A stretch of DNA of 64,000 nt from Ryuthela nishihirai (Eukaryota > Arthropoda > Arachnida > Araneae > Heptathelidae). The notes under the pieces are model-generated. The model had not been told where the DNA came from. It searched no databases and saw only the letters and a list, made by a program, of their open reading frames with translations. This document shows, in pieces, positions 33,900 to 45,866 of this stretch; position 1 is the first letter of the stretch, and every line of letters begins with the position of its first letter. The translations under genes and the position numbers were made by a program. The stretch covers positions 38,524,001 through 38,588,000 of the forward strand of contig JAWZYU010000005.1 of assembly GCA_038380435.1 (NCBI GenBank). Direction: 5' to 3'.

Positions 33900-35285
33900 T
33901 ACATAAATATATTAAATTGTACTGATTGCAAAATACTTTTCTCAATAAAATGTTCGCAAAAAAAGTCGATATCCTATGCGAGAGACTCGTGTGCTTATAC
34001 GGTAATCCGTCATTGTACGTCTTGGAAGCAATATATCACTAACGAGAATAGATAGATAGATAATATTTATTTCAGATAATGTTTTACAGTATACAAAAAC
34101 TTTTGAGGTCTCACAAGAGCAGGCTTGTTCGTGAGATCTCAATATAGAAACAATTTCAATTGAAAACATCAGTCGTCCCATTGAATAATACATATAAAAA
34201 AAAACGAAAACAACTCAAAACAAAAAATTTCTAGTAATCCAGAAGTGTGAAAGTCAGAAAGTCAGAAAGTCAGAAACATTCAATATCCATGTTACATATA
34301 AACAGTTATAGTAGATTAATGCAAAAAAGTTTCCACATCATCCATCAGAGTTAAAATTCCAGGCCATGTGTATTTGCTATTGACTGATAAGCTCACGCTT
34401 AAGGCTAGTTTACACAGGCATTGATAACTAGCAGTAATAACCGACTGGCAAATTATTGGTTCAATGTAAACGTCTTATGCATGCATGAAGAATTAAAGTT
34501 GGAATGTTCCAAATTATTGGCGTTAATTGAACCGGCACCAGAAATCCATGACAGTGCACACTAGCCCTAAATCTCAAATTTCTCTTAAGAAAAGGTTTTC
34601 AGTTCGTCTTTGTTGCATTGTGAGTTTTTATTTTAAATAGGTTAGGACAGACTATGCCAAAGATTGGAAACTTTTTAATTGTTTAACGTTTATACCTAAG
34701 AAAAACAAACTTCATCATAACAAACTCAGACAACATATAGTGTACTACATGTTTAACACTATAAAATTTACTCAGACCTATTTAAACACTTTTTATCGTT
34801 AGAACAAAGATAGAGGAGCATATAGCTAAGCCTTCTAAAGGTAAAGGAATTTATAGTTGGTATATGAAATTACGGCTTTAAGCGATAAACTCAGAATTTG
34901 TATGTATTTCATAAATAGCGCACGAAAAATGATAGGTACAACTGTGTAGCAAAATATGTAGGCTGGATAGTGATAGAGCATGCAATCTTAGACACAAGCG
35001 AAGGTCGGGAATTGATTTCAGTATTTACACTTTCTGTTTGTTGTTTTCCAGTTTAGAGCCTGTAGAAATGTATGTAGGCAAGTACATTTAATTAGTAGAC
35101 GCATTAGTAGCCAGTATGAGTTGTAGCGAACTTTTGCAGTTGGAAGAAGTATGATAATCAGATGTCGTATCAAACATTGCTACGCAGTTGTTTTAGCGGT
35201 CCACGGCAATTCGATTAAATGTTTCAAAGTCAACCGTTAGTGACGTAGTGAACGATGGACGATTATTGGCGGTGCAGACACGTTC
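33900..35285. other. Intergenic DNA with a possible LINE 3' end at 34,036-34,330
   Basis: GATAGATAGATAATATTTAT at 34,036 reads on the minus strand as AATAAATATTATCTATC, a common LINE-type 3' end with a short repeat tail. The ~300 bp to its right may be the matching 3' UTR. AGTCAGAA repeats three times near 34,255. The rest is unassigned. Confidence 0.4.
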
Positions 35286-35286
35286 T

Positions 35287-35650
35287 GATCTTTACTTCTG
35301 AGCGGCACTTTTTTGCACATAGTGGGCTAAATAGCCAGGTCATAAGGATCCCAAGGGCCCAGACGTAGTTGGGATAGGGAATCCACTGAACATCTGTTAG
35401 ATGAAATCTTCCCGTTAAGATCGTTCAGTTGTGATCTCTAACTGCATAGAGTATCCTGCACACGGCGCCAGAGCTTAATGTAGTATCAGGTGGATGACGA
35501 TATTTCTAAGCCCATCAGTGCCCCCTTTCTGAACGAGGGCAGAGTGCGGGTTTGTGGAGATAAATCTCAACGCAAGCAAAGTTGGGACTAGAATCTGGAA
35601 ATTGCAGATTATGAGTCTGGAGCACTGCTCACTGAGTCAACCCCCACCCC
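35287..35650 (-). mobile_element. SINE family A, diverged
   Basis: An inverted full-span copy from TTACTTCTGAGCGGCAC to ACTGAGTCAACCCCCACCCC with many substitutions. Confidence 0.8.
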
Positions 35651-35659
35651 ACAAATGTC

Positions 35660-36205
35660 TGCAGGTGTTACAGTAAATGTACTTCATGGACTTGTTTTCC
35701 TTGCTGCACATATGTATACTATACATAACATCACATCACCGACTGGCAGTCGTCACTTAGCCTGGTGTAAAGTCAATCGTTCCTGAGATCAGGAACAATG
35801 GAAGAAGGTTCTGTTTAGTGGTGAGTCACGTTTCACCTTGTTGCAGTCTGATGGTGGAGTGGGAGTAGGCATAATGACAAAAGAACTCCCCCTACCATCC
35901 TCCAGTATCCCAATGATAAAGTTGGGAGGAGACGATATCATAATGTGGGATTATTCTCCATGTTTGGGACGAAGTCCTTTAATTGTTATGCCTGGAATTC
36001 TCACTACCATTATGTAGATATTCTGGAAAATTGTGCACCGATAAAACTTTGACAATATTAGATACATGATTTAAGTGGAATAAAGTGGTTGGCTAGCACA
36101 GTCACGACGATAATCGTATCCGACATCTTTGGAATGAGGTAGAACATGGGATCAGGGCAAGACCACTTCGTCCCACTTCCACCATACAGCTGGTGACAGC
36201 TTTTC
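35660..36205 (+). pseudogene. Tc1-like transposase remnant
   Basis: Plus-strand pieces include a W-C-K-V-N-R-like segment, EQWKKVLFSGESRFTLLQSD (DES changed to GES, so the first catalytic Asp is lost) and a G-G-D-D-I-I-M-W-D-like version of GGGSVMVWG. Later segments are decayed. A family A SINE cuts off the end. Confidence 0.65.
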
Positions 36206-36209
36206 AGGA

Positions 36210-36374
36210 AGGGCGGGGATGGGTCAGGCTCGTAATATGCAGTCTCATATTCGAGTCCCAGCTGGGCCATCATTGAGATTATCTGCGCAAAACTCTTTGC
36301 CCTGCCCACGGTCAGTAGAGGACACCGATGAGCTTGGAAAGGCCGCCCTCCGTCGGACGGAAGGTTAAGCCGTG
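36210..36374 (+). mobile_element. SINE family A, head and proximal body
   Basis: GGGCGGGGATGGGTCAGGCTCG to GGTTAAGCCGTGAG; part of the D-arm region of the head is deleted and the distal body is missing. Confidence 0.75.
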
Positions 36375-36691
36375 AGAGTTACAATTGATGGGGGGAGGGG
36401 GGAGTTGACATGTTTTAATGTACTAGGCAAAAGTGGAGGATAGTATTTACATCTTTCAGACTAATGTGGGTTCTCATGCTTTAGTCTTCGATTTTCGGAA
36501 GACTGCCTAAGAAAATATATTATTCAAAGAAGATTATAATCCTTTGGGAAAGACACTGAATAAATAAATAAATAATAAATTTACAAATGGCCAAAATAAA
36601 TAATTTTGGTGCCTTATCTTCTTTTGGACTTAATATAAACTGAGTAAACGATTCCATCATTGGCAAATATGTTTTATTATATTTTTTACAG

Positions 36692-37135
36692 CTTTGGGCA
36701 CATATACGATGTAACGGTTATCTCTCCTGGCCGTCAGCCGCTACCGTTATCCCAGGGCGCCGACGCTTCTGTCGGCAACAAAGGGGTCTCGAGCAAACGC
36801 GAGATTGGAAATGAGCGGACTACCGACACTGGTACTGGATAAACTTAACCGATGTTTAATACTACAGACTATTACATCCAGCATATAATATACACACTCT
36901 TCCTGCTTACAGGAAACTACGAGCTTCGACAGTTACTGATGCCGTTTTTCGACAAAGACAAAGACAATCCGCTGTCCGCTCCTTCTTCCCGAACCTGGCA
37001 TACCTCTCTCGTCACTTCCGCTCAAGTGATCTCTGTTAGCCACTCCCAAGCAGTTGTGATACGGTGCTCCTATTGAACCGTCCGAGGCTTGGGGGACTGA
37101 CCCCTTAGGCACAGATGATGCTTGCAGTTTTGGTA
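36692..37135 (+). other. GC-richer island with exon-like borders
   Basis: Two segments of higher GC content and apparent acceptors stand out in AT-rich DNA: ATTTTTTACAG before 36,692 and TTCCTGCTTACAG before ~36,914. The first reads open to ~36,842 (SFGHIYDVTVISPGRQPLPL ...). The second is open in one frame to 37,076 (NYELRQLLMPFFDKDKDNPL ...) and is also open on the opposite strand. They could be exons of an unknown gene, 5' UTR exons of the kinase gene 4 kb downstream, or an unrecognised repeat. Confidence 0.3.
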
Positions 37136-37213
37136 TGGCAAAGGTCATCTGATCATGACATACGAGGACGAGTTATTTTTTTAATTACGTTATATATTTT
37201 GGTCACAAATTTT

Positions 37214-37512
37214 TGTTTTACCTCTGAGCGACACTTTTTTGCATACAATGGGCTAAATGGGCAGGTCACAGGGATCCCGAGAAGGCTGGAGTGAAGGGAT
37301 CCACTGGTCAGCTGTTACGAGATAGATAACCTCCCATCAAGACCATCCAACGTGTTCTTTAACGTGCACAGGGTATGGCTCTCTCACACACGGGCCACGG
37401 CTTTACATCCCATGCGACGGACGTCGGCCTTTTCAAGCTCATCGGTGTCTCCTTTCTGACCGAAGGTCGGGTGGAGGTTCAGTGGAGATAAATCACAGCG
37501 GTGGGACTCAGG
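37214..37512 (-). mobile_element. SINE family A, partial head
   Basis: An inverted copy from GTTTTACCTCTGAGCGACAC to GTGGGACTCAGGTTAC; the outer half of the tRNA-like head is missing. Confidence 0.8.
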
Positions 37513-37916
37513 TTACAAGACTGCCAGATATTAACAGAATTTCCATTTTATGTCAGTGGGATTCTAACTTTGAAATTCTGAACATTTAGCGGAAAAATGT
37601 GACAGAAGATCATAATCAAACCATTATAATATTGAAATAATCATTGTGTGGAGGGGTATTTTTTTAACTTCTAAAATCTATATTTATTTTATTAAATGGC
37701 TAATTTCCTAGGTAAATTCATATGACGAATAATTATTGTTAAATATGTCAGCTTCCATAACTATTTAAATATTGAACGAAAATTGTTGGAAATCGATATT
37801 TAAATAGATTTGATTACGATCTTTAATTTTTCTTCCAAATACATTTTTCCATTAAATGCATAGTTTAGAAGTATTTACATCTTCGAAGTTACATTTCCGG
37901 TGAGATAGCATGGATA

Positions 37917-38118
37917 AATAAATAAATAAATACCCCCTCAAGCAGCTGCTTGCCACAGAGGTCTGACAGGAGCCTGTCAGTTTATATGCCATAGTAGAAG
38001 GTCTGAGAGGATGGCAGGACCTCAGCAGATAAACGACACATACAGCCATGCCTTACCCGGGGCTCGAACCCAGGTCCCTTAGATCAGTAGCCAAGCGCGC
38101 TAACCACTCGGCCATGGG
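37917..38118 (-). mobile_element. Full-length SINE family B
   Basis: Inverted copy; head on the right (TAACCACTCGGCCATGGGA on plus), end on the left preceded by AAATAAATAAATA. Followed immediately by a family A head. Confidence 0.9.
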
Positions 38119-38133
38119 AAACTCGGCAAATTT

Positions 38134-38281
38134 TGGCAGGGCGGGGAATTTTGCGGAGATAAATCTCAACGCTGACCCAGCTGGGACTCGAACCTGGGAA
38201 CTACAGATTACGAGCCTGGCGCGCTACCGACTGAGCCACCCCCGCCCCTGTAGCGCGCTACCGACTGAACCACCCCCGCCC
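38134..38281 (-). mobile_element. SINE family A head, with duplicated terminal part
   Basis: Head and proximal body only. The last ~32 bp of the head (GCGCTACCGACTGAGCCACC, then CCCGCCC) occurs twice in a row. A 16-bp fold-back follows at 38,282-38,323. Confidence 0.85.
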
Positions 38282-38429
38282 TGTCAATGTTAGCATTAAC
38301 AGCTGTCAATGCTAACATTGACAAAATTTGTATTTAAGTACTTACGATTGACCCGCGATTTAGTAAGTTACAGTAAAACAACTCTTATGCGCCATTTTTA
38401 GCTCGTTTAAATAAAAGCATTAATGTCTT

Positions 38430-38650
38430 ATCTTTGTCATCTGTAGATATTCAACGTTTTTGCTTTTTAGACAAACGAAAAATTCGTTTGTGCTGTATTA
38501 GTGAAATATATTACGATTCGCAATTTCCAATTCTTCCAAAATTAAAAAAAAATGGCGGAAAATTTTGAAAAGGCAAAATTTTTAACGAATATTGCAAATG
38601 ATCTACTATATAAGCTAGAAATCTGTAAATTTTGTGGTGGACGATGACGG
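38430..38650 (+). repeat. Single unit of repeat family C
   Basis: Contains GAAATATATTACGATTCGCA, AACGAATATTGCAAATGA and a TAGAAATCTGTAAATTTTGT-like segment in the same order as 10,295-10,540. Confidence 0.6.
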
Positions 38651-39186
38651 CAGGTCCACGGCTGATGGAGCACAGGATGACGGCTGTCCACGAAGTCTAC
38701 ATTGACAACATTGGTTTGCCTGCTTACCCCATGCGGGGAAACCCAATGTTTTTGTTTTAAGAGATAACTGAAAAATTGTTTTTAGTTGAATAGGTACTAA
38801 CGAAACATTATAATTTACATTTTACAAATCCTCAGGTAGTTTTAATTTCTATAGTTAGCAGGAGTCAAACGTGGTAAATGAAAAAAAAAAACCTCCCGCA
38901 TAAAAAAAGAAGAAAAAAATCAAAGCTGGCGATGCACGATACCCACTCTGTGCAAAATCTACAAGTGCGAGCTTTGGAACCATTTTTACGTAAATTTCGT
39001 CGTTTTCCTACTTTGTGTTAGATTTTTTTTTTCTATCTCGACAGTTCTTTCTTCACCTGGACACAATTAAGCTAACAGGATTCCTCATACTTCATTTTGT
39101 ACTTCTGGGATAAAGGGTAGTGTGGCCAAAAATCCCGTTCTCATGCTCTTTCGTGCAGAAGAAAAAGAAGGTTGGTGACTGTAACA

Positions 39187-39898
39187 AGTTACATACCGAA
39201 GAAGTGGAGTTACCACTCTTCGGTTTGACCCGAAGTCTCCGGACTCAGGGGTTGGTCATGACTCTTCCGGGTCTTATAGAGTTGCAATTTATTCAGTTTT
39301 CATCCAAAATGTCTTAATTTTGGAAAGTCATCTCCAAGTTCTCTGTTGAGTTGTTTGGGTTGTTTTACCTCTGAGCGGCACTTTTTTACACATCATGGGC
39401 TAAATGGCCAGGTCACATGGACCCCGAAGGCTCAGAGAAGGTTGTGGGAGGGGACCCACTGGAACAGCTGTTGGGAGACAGATGGTAGCCCCCCGTCAAG
39501 GCCATCCAGCGTGTTCTTTAACGTGCACAGGGTATGGCTCTCCCGCACACGGGCCACGGCTTAACGTCCCATCCGACGGACGGCGGCCTTTCCAAGCCCA
39601 TCGGTGTCCCCTACTGACCGTGGGCAGGGCGGGAATTTTGCGGAGATAAATCTCAACGCTTACCCAGCTGGGACTCGAACCTGGGAACTACAGATTACGA
39701 GCCTGGCGCGCTACCGACTGAGCCACCCCCGCCCAGTTACATACCGAAGAAGTGGAGTTACCACTCTTCTGTTTGACCCGAAGTCTCCGGACTCAGGGGT
39801 TGGTCATGACTCTTCCGGGTCTTATAGAGTTGCAATTTATTCAGTTTTCATCCAAAGTGTCTGGATTTTGGAAAGTCATCTCCAAGTTCTCTGTTGAG
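39187..39898. repeat. 164-bp direct duplication flanking a SINE
   Basis: Segments 39,187-39,350 and 39,735-39,898 are equal in length and differ at only a few positions. The family A SINE lies exactly between them with no extra bases. Confidence 0.93.
39351..39734 (-). mobile_element. Full-length SINE family A between long duplicates
   Basis: A well-conserved inverted copy, 384 bp, from TTGTTTGGGTTGTTTTACC to GCCACCCCCGCCC. Its flanks are the 164-bp duplication. Confidence 0.92.
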
Positions 39899-40454
39899 AT
39901 ATTAATTCACTGAGTACGTATATAATTTACCTTGTTTTCTCTAATTTTCCTTTTAATAGTTAAGGACGATTTCTCAACTATAGATTGATTACAAAAAACA
40001 ACCTAATGAAACTTGTGGATCAAAATTCTCCAAATTATCACAAGCAATACATAACTGGAGAAAATTGCCTTCATAATAGATAAACCATGATGTATTACAA
40101 ACCGAATGATAGCATTTTGTATGGTAAGACTAAATTTTGATTCAAATTGTCAGGAATTTCTTGACTTTATTAAGCTTGAGCAGGCCAGTCTGTGAACGTA
40201 GGTTAGGCAGGAAAAAAATGCATTGCAAAAATTGTTAGCCGAATTTACAAACTTATAGGCTTGTTAATCAATACTCAAAATTGAGGCTTTAATTATTATT
40301 ATTGTGTATTGTTAGTAATCTACTTGTAATTTGAAGAATTTGTATAGTTAGTAACAGAAGCATAGATTTTTATTTTTAAAAATGAGCATTTCCCTTCATA
40401 ACGCCTTTTCAATATTTGATGCTCCTGTCGGCATATCTATTCTTTTGAAATATC
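39899..40454. other. AT-rich intergenic DNA
   Basis: No coding frame, repeat or RNA signal recognised. Confidence 0.5.
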
Positions 40455-40866
40455 TATAGACTAGGAGGTGGGGCGGGGGTAGCTCAGTCGGTAGCGCGCC
40501 AGGCTCGTAATCTGTAGTTCCCAGGTTCGAGTCCCAGCTGGGTCAGCGTTGAGATTTATCTCCGCAAAATTCCCTGCCCTGCCCACGGTCAGTAGGGGAC
40601 ACCGATGGGCTTGGAAAGGCCGCCGTCCGTCGGATGGGACTTAAGTCGTGGCCCCGTGTGTGGGAGAGCTATATCCTGTGCACGTTAAAGAACACGCTGG
40701 ATGGCCTTGACGGGAGGCTACCATCTGTCTCCCAACAGCTGTTCCAGTGGGTCCCCTCCCCCAACCTTCTCTGAGCCTTAGGGGTCCATGTGACCTGGCC
40801 ATTTAGCCCATGGTGTGCAAAAAAGTGCCGCTCAGAGGTTAAACAACGACAACTATAGCCTAGGAG
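40455..40866 (+). mobile_element. Full-length SINE family A with 13-bp TSD
   Basis: The element at 40,468-40,853 is flanked by TATAGACTAGGAG (40,455-40,467) and TATAGCCTAGGAG (40,854-40,866), one mismatch. A and B boxes are intact. Confidence 0.92.
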
Positions 40867-40913
40867 CGACACGTTCTAAATATCTCCAGTTCCACGATTT
40901 GAATGGGGTAGAG

Positions 40914-41147
40914 TTGACTCAGTCTGTAGCGCACCAGACTCGTAATCTGTAGTTCCAAGGTTCGAGTCCCATCTGGTCCAGCCTTGAGATTTATCTCCGC
41001 TAAACCCCTCTTCCCTCATACCCTGTGCCCGTTAAAGAATATGCTGGATGCCGTTGACGAGAGGCTTCCATCTGCCTAATTAGCTGTCCAGTGGGTCTCC
41101 ATTCTGAACTTTCTCTGAGTCCTTGTGACCCGGCCATTTAGCCAATT
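40914..41147 (+). mobile_element. SINE family A, old copy
   Basis: Diverged head (GGTTCGAGTCCC kept) and body; the tail is missing after CGGCCATTTAGCC. It ends ~330 bp before the kinase start codon. Confidence 0.8.
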
Positions 41148-41479
41148 ATCTTGATTTAAAAAGGAAGTAAATATAGTTACAACTCAAAATTTTAACTCAA
41201 TCCTAGTTTCGGCAGTGATATCTCACATCTGGCTATATAGCTAAATCGCTCAGGAACTAAACTATTATTTAAATAGCTATTGCAGAAGTGTACATTGCTC
41301 ATCACGTGTCAGATTGATCAGCGCCCTCTCGGATCTAACCTGGCAATCAAAAACCAATTCCTTCTCCACGTGCTCTTAGTCAGTAGGAAAAAGAGATGGA
41401 AGCATGATTTTCGAAGATACGTGTAGAGCTTGAATGACACCCCCAGTCTGCAACTAATGCATCTTGTGTTTGCTAAGTC

Positions 41480-42167
41480 ATGTGTGCTGTGCGCCAACCG
41501 CTGAGAGGCCTCGGCTGCTCTCCTCGGTCGTTCTTGCTGCATGTAGAGAAGGAATCGCGAGAGCTTCGGGCTTCAAACAGTCCCAATTCGAAGCCAGAAA
41601 GTAGAATAGGGAGCGGTGTCAGGCGAATGCTGCTGTCAGATCGCAATCCTTTCCAAATCCAGCACGGACACTTATCGCTCCCGCGTGATGTAGACTCTGG
41701 GTGCAGTGTTAGGCTAAATCAATTCGTCGACGTCTCTCCAATTAAGATTTCGGTGTCTCCCTGCAGTCCAGAGCAAAGGGAAGAAAGAAAAATCTCTCCA
41801 AAATGGAATCGTTTAGGCAGTAAGAGCTTTCTGAACTCTCCCTTATACTCTCCCCTCTCTCCAGCTCAAACGCAGCTCGGTGCCTGCGGAAATAACTCTC
41901 CTCATTATAGTACTCCTGAGCGTGCTAAACAGTGTCCTGCACAAAATTTTCTTGATGCCTCTCGTTGCACTGCTTTCTTGTCTCCAGAAAATATTTCCCA
42001 AAGTCCTTCTAAAAATCTTCTCAACACTCCTGAGCTCCCCGAGTTTCATCAGGCGCCATCGAATGCTACAAAAATATCTCCAGAAAGTCTGCTCTATACT
42101 CCTGATCGCAGCGACCAGTTTTTAGGCAGAGGTTCCTTTGGAAATGTCATCCTTTGCCGCTATAAAA
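41480..42167 (+). CDS. mos: Mos-type kinase, exon 1: N-terminal extension and glycine loop
   Basis: The ATG at 41,480 follows an in-frame TAA six bases upstream. The exon encodes 229 codons plus one base, with donor TATAAAA|GTAAGT. Residues 1-~210 have no counterpart in the short vertebrate Mos N-terminus. They are rich in Ser/Thr-Pro: SPIKISVSPCSPEQ, NSPLYSPLSPAQ, YSTPERAK, LSPENISQSPSKNLLNTPEL, ISPESLLYTPDR. Several fit a loose S-P-x-x-x-L-L-x-T/S-P pattern, suggesting CDK/MAPK control or docking. The kinase domain begins at ~214 with FLGRGSFGNVILCRYK, the ATP-binding glycine loop (216-221). Mos kinases activate MEK/MAPK in oocyte meiosis. The family assignment rests on exon 3. Confidence 0.88.
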
Positions 42168-42371
42168 GTAAGTATCCATGTTAATGCACTAAAATATTTA
42201 ATTTTTACTTTTCTTCCACGTGTCTATGTCTGTATATAATTCCACGTCCGTATATAATTCGGAACGAATAACTTTCTCGGCCGCCCTTCACAATTTCGCT
42301 TTGGGGAAATTCTAATCTGCGTATAAAAGGTCTAAATTGCATAGCTTTTTTTAAGTGACCCTCTATATTTT

Positions 42372-42510
42372 CCGTCCCGGTGGCCGAGTCTTCAGGGAGT
42401 TTTGGTATTGATTAAAAGGACTACTGATCAGTTTCTTGGGTTCGAGCCCTGGGGTAAGGCATAGAATTTTGTGGTGTCTTTCTGCTGAGGTCTCTCCTTC
42501 ATCACAAATC
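42372..42510 (+). mobile_element. SINE family B, head side, cut by SINE A
   Basis: GTCCCGGTGGCCGAGTC ... GGGTTCGAGCCCTGGGGTAAGG ... GAGGTCTCTCCTTCATCACA. The body stops where the next family A copy begins. Confidence 0.75.
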
Positions 42511-42893
42511 TGGGGCAGGGGTGGCTCAGTCGGTAGCGCGCCAGGCTCGTAATCTGTAGTTCCCAGGTTCGAGTCCCAACTGGGTCAGCGTTGAGTTTAA
42601 TCTTCACAAAACTCCGTCTGGCCCACGGTCAGTAGGGGGCATCGATGGGCTTGGAAAGGCCGCCGTCCATCGGATTGGACGTTAAGCCGTGACCCCGTGT
42701 ATGGAAGAGCCATACCATGTACACGTTAAAGAACACACTGGATGGCCTTGACGGGAGGCTACCATCTGTCTCCCAACAGCTGTTCCAGGGGGTCCCTCCC
42801 CCAAACTTCTGAGCCTTCGAGGTCCTTGTGACCTGGCCATTTAGTCCATGGTGTGCAAAAAAAGTGCCGCTCAGAGATAAAACAACCCAACCC
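42511..42893 (+). mobile_element. Full-length SINE family A in Mos intron 1
   Basis: GGGGCAGGGGTGGCTCAGTC ... AAAACAACCCAACCC; A and B boxes intact. Inserted into a family B copy. Confidence 0.9.
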
Positions 42894-43309
42894 AAATCCT
42901 CGCAAATCTTCTCTATGGAGTATTAAGACAAGACCACTATCAGACATATACGTGAATATGGCTGCAAACGCTCATACATTCATGAGAAAAGGCTCTAGTT
43001 CTACTTCACTCGCATCGTAGATGAAGGAGCTCAAAAATGCAGCCCTCTAAGTCATTTTGTGTGACTCACAAGTAATATGTTCCATCGTAGTCATAGTGGC
43101 AAAATGCGGCTTACTAGCTTTGCTTAAGGACAATGATCTCGTGTAAGTATGAAGAACATGGTCGCTTTCAACCGCAGATAAAGACACTGGATGTGAAATT
43201 TAGATTTTTTTTTTATAGTAAAAGTATGTAACGCATAATTACTACTATTGTTTTATTATTTATGTTTTGCTTATTACTGCCTGAAATGAAGCCTGCCTAT
43301 ATTGAAAAG

Positions 43310-43964
43310 CAGGGCCGGATCAAGCAAGAAGTCATTGTCCTCCCTCCTCTTTAATGGGAAAAAAAAAATTCTTAAACTTCTACGTATTTCTCGCATCTTT
43401 CAAGAAATTTTTAAAGACCTCTAAAACGGAAGAGAAAATGTTATATTGCATGGAAATTGCTTATTGGCTCTCCCTTTTAGTTGGAGCGGGGGTGGCTCAT
43501 TCGGTAGCGCGCCAGGCTCGTAATCTGCAGTTGTCCGGTTAAAGTTCCACCTGGATCAGCGTTGCGATTTATCTCCTCAAAATCTCCCGCCCTGTCCACG
43601 GTCAGTAGGGGACACCGATGGGCTTGGAAAGACCGCTGTCAGTCGGATGTAACGTTAAGCAGTGTCCCTGTGTGCGGGAGAGCCATACCCTGTGCACGTT
43701 AAAGAAAACTCTGGATGGTATTGACTGGAGGCTACCATCTGTCTCTCAACAGCTGTTCCAGTGGGTGCCCTCCTCCAACCTTCTTTGAGCCTTCGGGGTC
43801 CTTGTGACCTGGCCATTTAGCCCGTTGTTCGCAAAAAAGTGCCGCTCAGAGGAAAAACAACCAAACTACCTTTTTTTTTCCCGGCTCAGTTGCGTCACTT
43901 GCCTTCTCTTCCCCCCCCCCCCCCCCCCCACAATCTTTATTATTCTTTTTCTAGATTGACTTTC
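43310..43964 (+). mobile_element. hAT-like MITE family M2, interrupted by SINE A
   Basis: Left end CAGGGCCGGATCAAG; the body AAAATGTTATATTGCATGGA matches other M2 copies. After the SINE at 43,483-43,866 it resumes as GCTCAGTTGCGTCACTTGCC, a ~C20 run, and TCTTTTTCTAGATTGAC as a decayed right end. Confidence 0.75.
43483..43866 (+). mobile_element. SINE family A inside an M2 element
   Basis: Full span with moderate divergence. Head GGAGCGGGGGTGGCTCATTC, B box decayed (GGTTAAAGTTCC), tail AAAAACAACCAAAC. Confidence 0.85.
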
Positions 43965-44400
43965 GGTCACCAGATCAAATGTGGGTAAAACACGATCATT
44001 ATGCTTTAATGACAGCAGATGTTCTCTTTATAATAGCCAGAGTTTTAAGCTCGACATAAAACACGAAATAACGAAGCTTTATTATAATTCGTTACCAAAT
44101 AAAGGAAAAAAAATTTAAACGTTTTCGTATCTTTTCAATTTCAGTGACGAAAATTTTTAAATATCTATTCAGGGATCAATGTAGGCAAGAAAAAAAACTG
44201 CACTAACGTGTAAATAAAAAAAAGTAAAACTTCTGAATAAAATACAAAGTTTTATTATCTACAAAGGTATTTTTCCGAGTAGTACCCCATACTTAAGTTC
44301 TTATATCTGAGATAGCTTTTATATAAGTTACTGTCACTTCCGCAACTGCTGTAAGAAGCATGGATGTCTGCAGAAATATGCCCAGGGGAGGGTGGGGAAA

Positions 44401-44796
44401 GTTTGGATGTTTTACCTCTGAGAGGCACTTTTGTACACAGTTGACTAAATGGTCAAGTCACAAGGATCCCGTGAACTAAAAAGATTGGGGGGGAGGGACC
44501 CACTGGACAACTGTTAGGAGTCAGATGGTATCATTCCATCGAAGCCATCCAGCGTGTTCTTTAAAGTGCATGTGGTATGGGTCTCGCATACCATGTGCAT
44601 TTTAAGTCTCCCCCCAACCACGGCTTCACGTCCCAACCGACGGACGGCAGCGGTTTTTCCAAGCCCATCTTTGTCCCCTACTGACCGAGAGCAGGGTGCA
44701 GTTTTGCGGAGATAAATATCCACGCTGGTCCTGGTGGGACTCGAACCAAGGAACTGCAGACTACGAACCTGGCACACTACATTTACCCCCGCTCCA
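44401..44796 (-). mobile_element. SINE family A, diverged
   Basis: Inverted full-span copy with an extra ~35-bp partial internal duplication near 44,575-44,620 (CATGTGGTATGGGTCTCGCA then GTGCATTTTAAG). Confidence 0.8.
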
Positions 44797-45335
44797 AGAG
44801 GGGTCGGCCTAAACTACGTCTCACGCCTGTGAACGGCCCTAACCATAAGTCCCCCCCCCCTCACACACATACATAGAAATGTTTTTTTGTTGCTGTACTA
44901 TCTTTATTTAAGCGAGAGGGCACTTTAATTACTTTTGCTGAGAATCTGCCATTTGCAGTTAACCCAGTGGTCTAAACTGGTTTTTCTATCCAACTTTAAA
45001 ATTTGTAGGTAAAAATGATTTCCTAATTTTAAAATGATGAAATGTAAAAGATATGGTTGACGGCCAATAATGCAATGACAAAAGCACTCTGCAAACACAG
45101 TGGCCTACCCATAAAATTCTATCGGAGAGAGAAGATTTGATATGCTTGAATGTCTAATTTTCGGGGATTGCTGCAGAAAAAGATTTTTAAGCCTTCCAGG
45201 AGGAGGGTTTTATAGACCCCTTGGGTAGGCCACTTCGAGGCGTTTGAATGATCGCACAGGAATGCAACTCAAACGACGCAAATTAATTACAATTCGTTAC
45301 TTATGAATAACTCAATAGCAGGCTATGCTGCTATT

Positions 45336-45584
45336 CAGGGCCAGATAGGGGAGAGGTTAATGCCTCCCTCCCGGAGAATGCTAGTAACGGTAATGGAGGC
45401 AAAAATTTATTAAATTTATGCATACATCACGCATTTTTTGTAGAAATTTTGTATACATCTATAAAACGGAGGGGGAAATGTTATACTGCAATGGAGATAA
45501 GTTCCTTGCCCTCTCTACCTTTTTCCAGCTGATTACATAGCTTGTCTCCCCCCCCCCCTTTAGTTTTTTCTAGATCCGGGACTG
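45336..45584 (+). mobile_element. hAT-like MITE family M2 copy
   Basis: Left terminus CAGGGCCAGATAGGGG, TGCCTCCCTCCCGG, AATGCTAGTAACGGTAA, AT-rich middle, AACGGAGGGGGAAATGTTAT, a C12 run, right terminus CTAGATCCGGGACTG. Flanking 8-mers (CTGCTATT/CTACCGTT) match only partly. Confidence 0.8.
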
Positions 45585-45866
45585 CTACCGTTTGGCTTGC
45601 AATAGTAAGAGTTAAATTAGTCTTTCTAATATCCCTTCAACAAATATTTAACTCTGCGAAAAAAATTGGACTAAGTTCACAGGCTTCATTTAATTCTAGC
45701 TAAGACAATATTCTACTGAATTCCTTGATGGAGAAACACCTTTCAGAAATTTAAGTAGATCAATTGTCTCACAAATGTGTTAAAGTGCAGGCATTATCAC
45801 TCCTCCTGGAGGCGGGAAAGAAAATTACCATAACTGTTGGAATTGAAAAAGATTTATTGCAACATA

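Noticed and set aside
36933..37148. 71-codon minus-strand ORF as a gag-like or host exon
   Set aside because: No zinc knuckle or other motif, and the same segment is also open on the plus strand, so coding direction cannot be decided.
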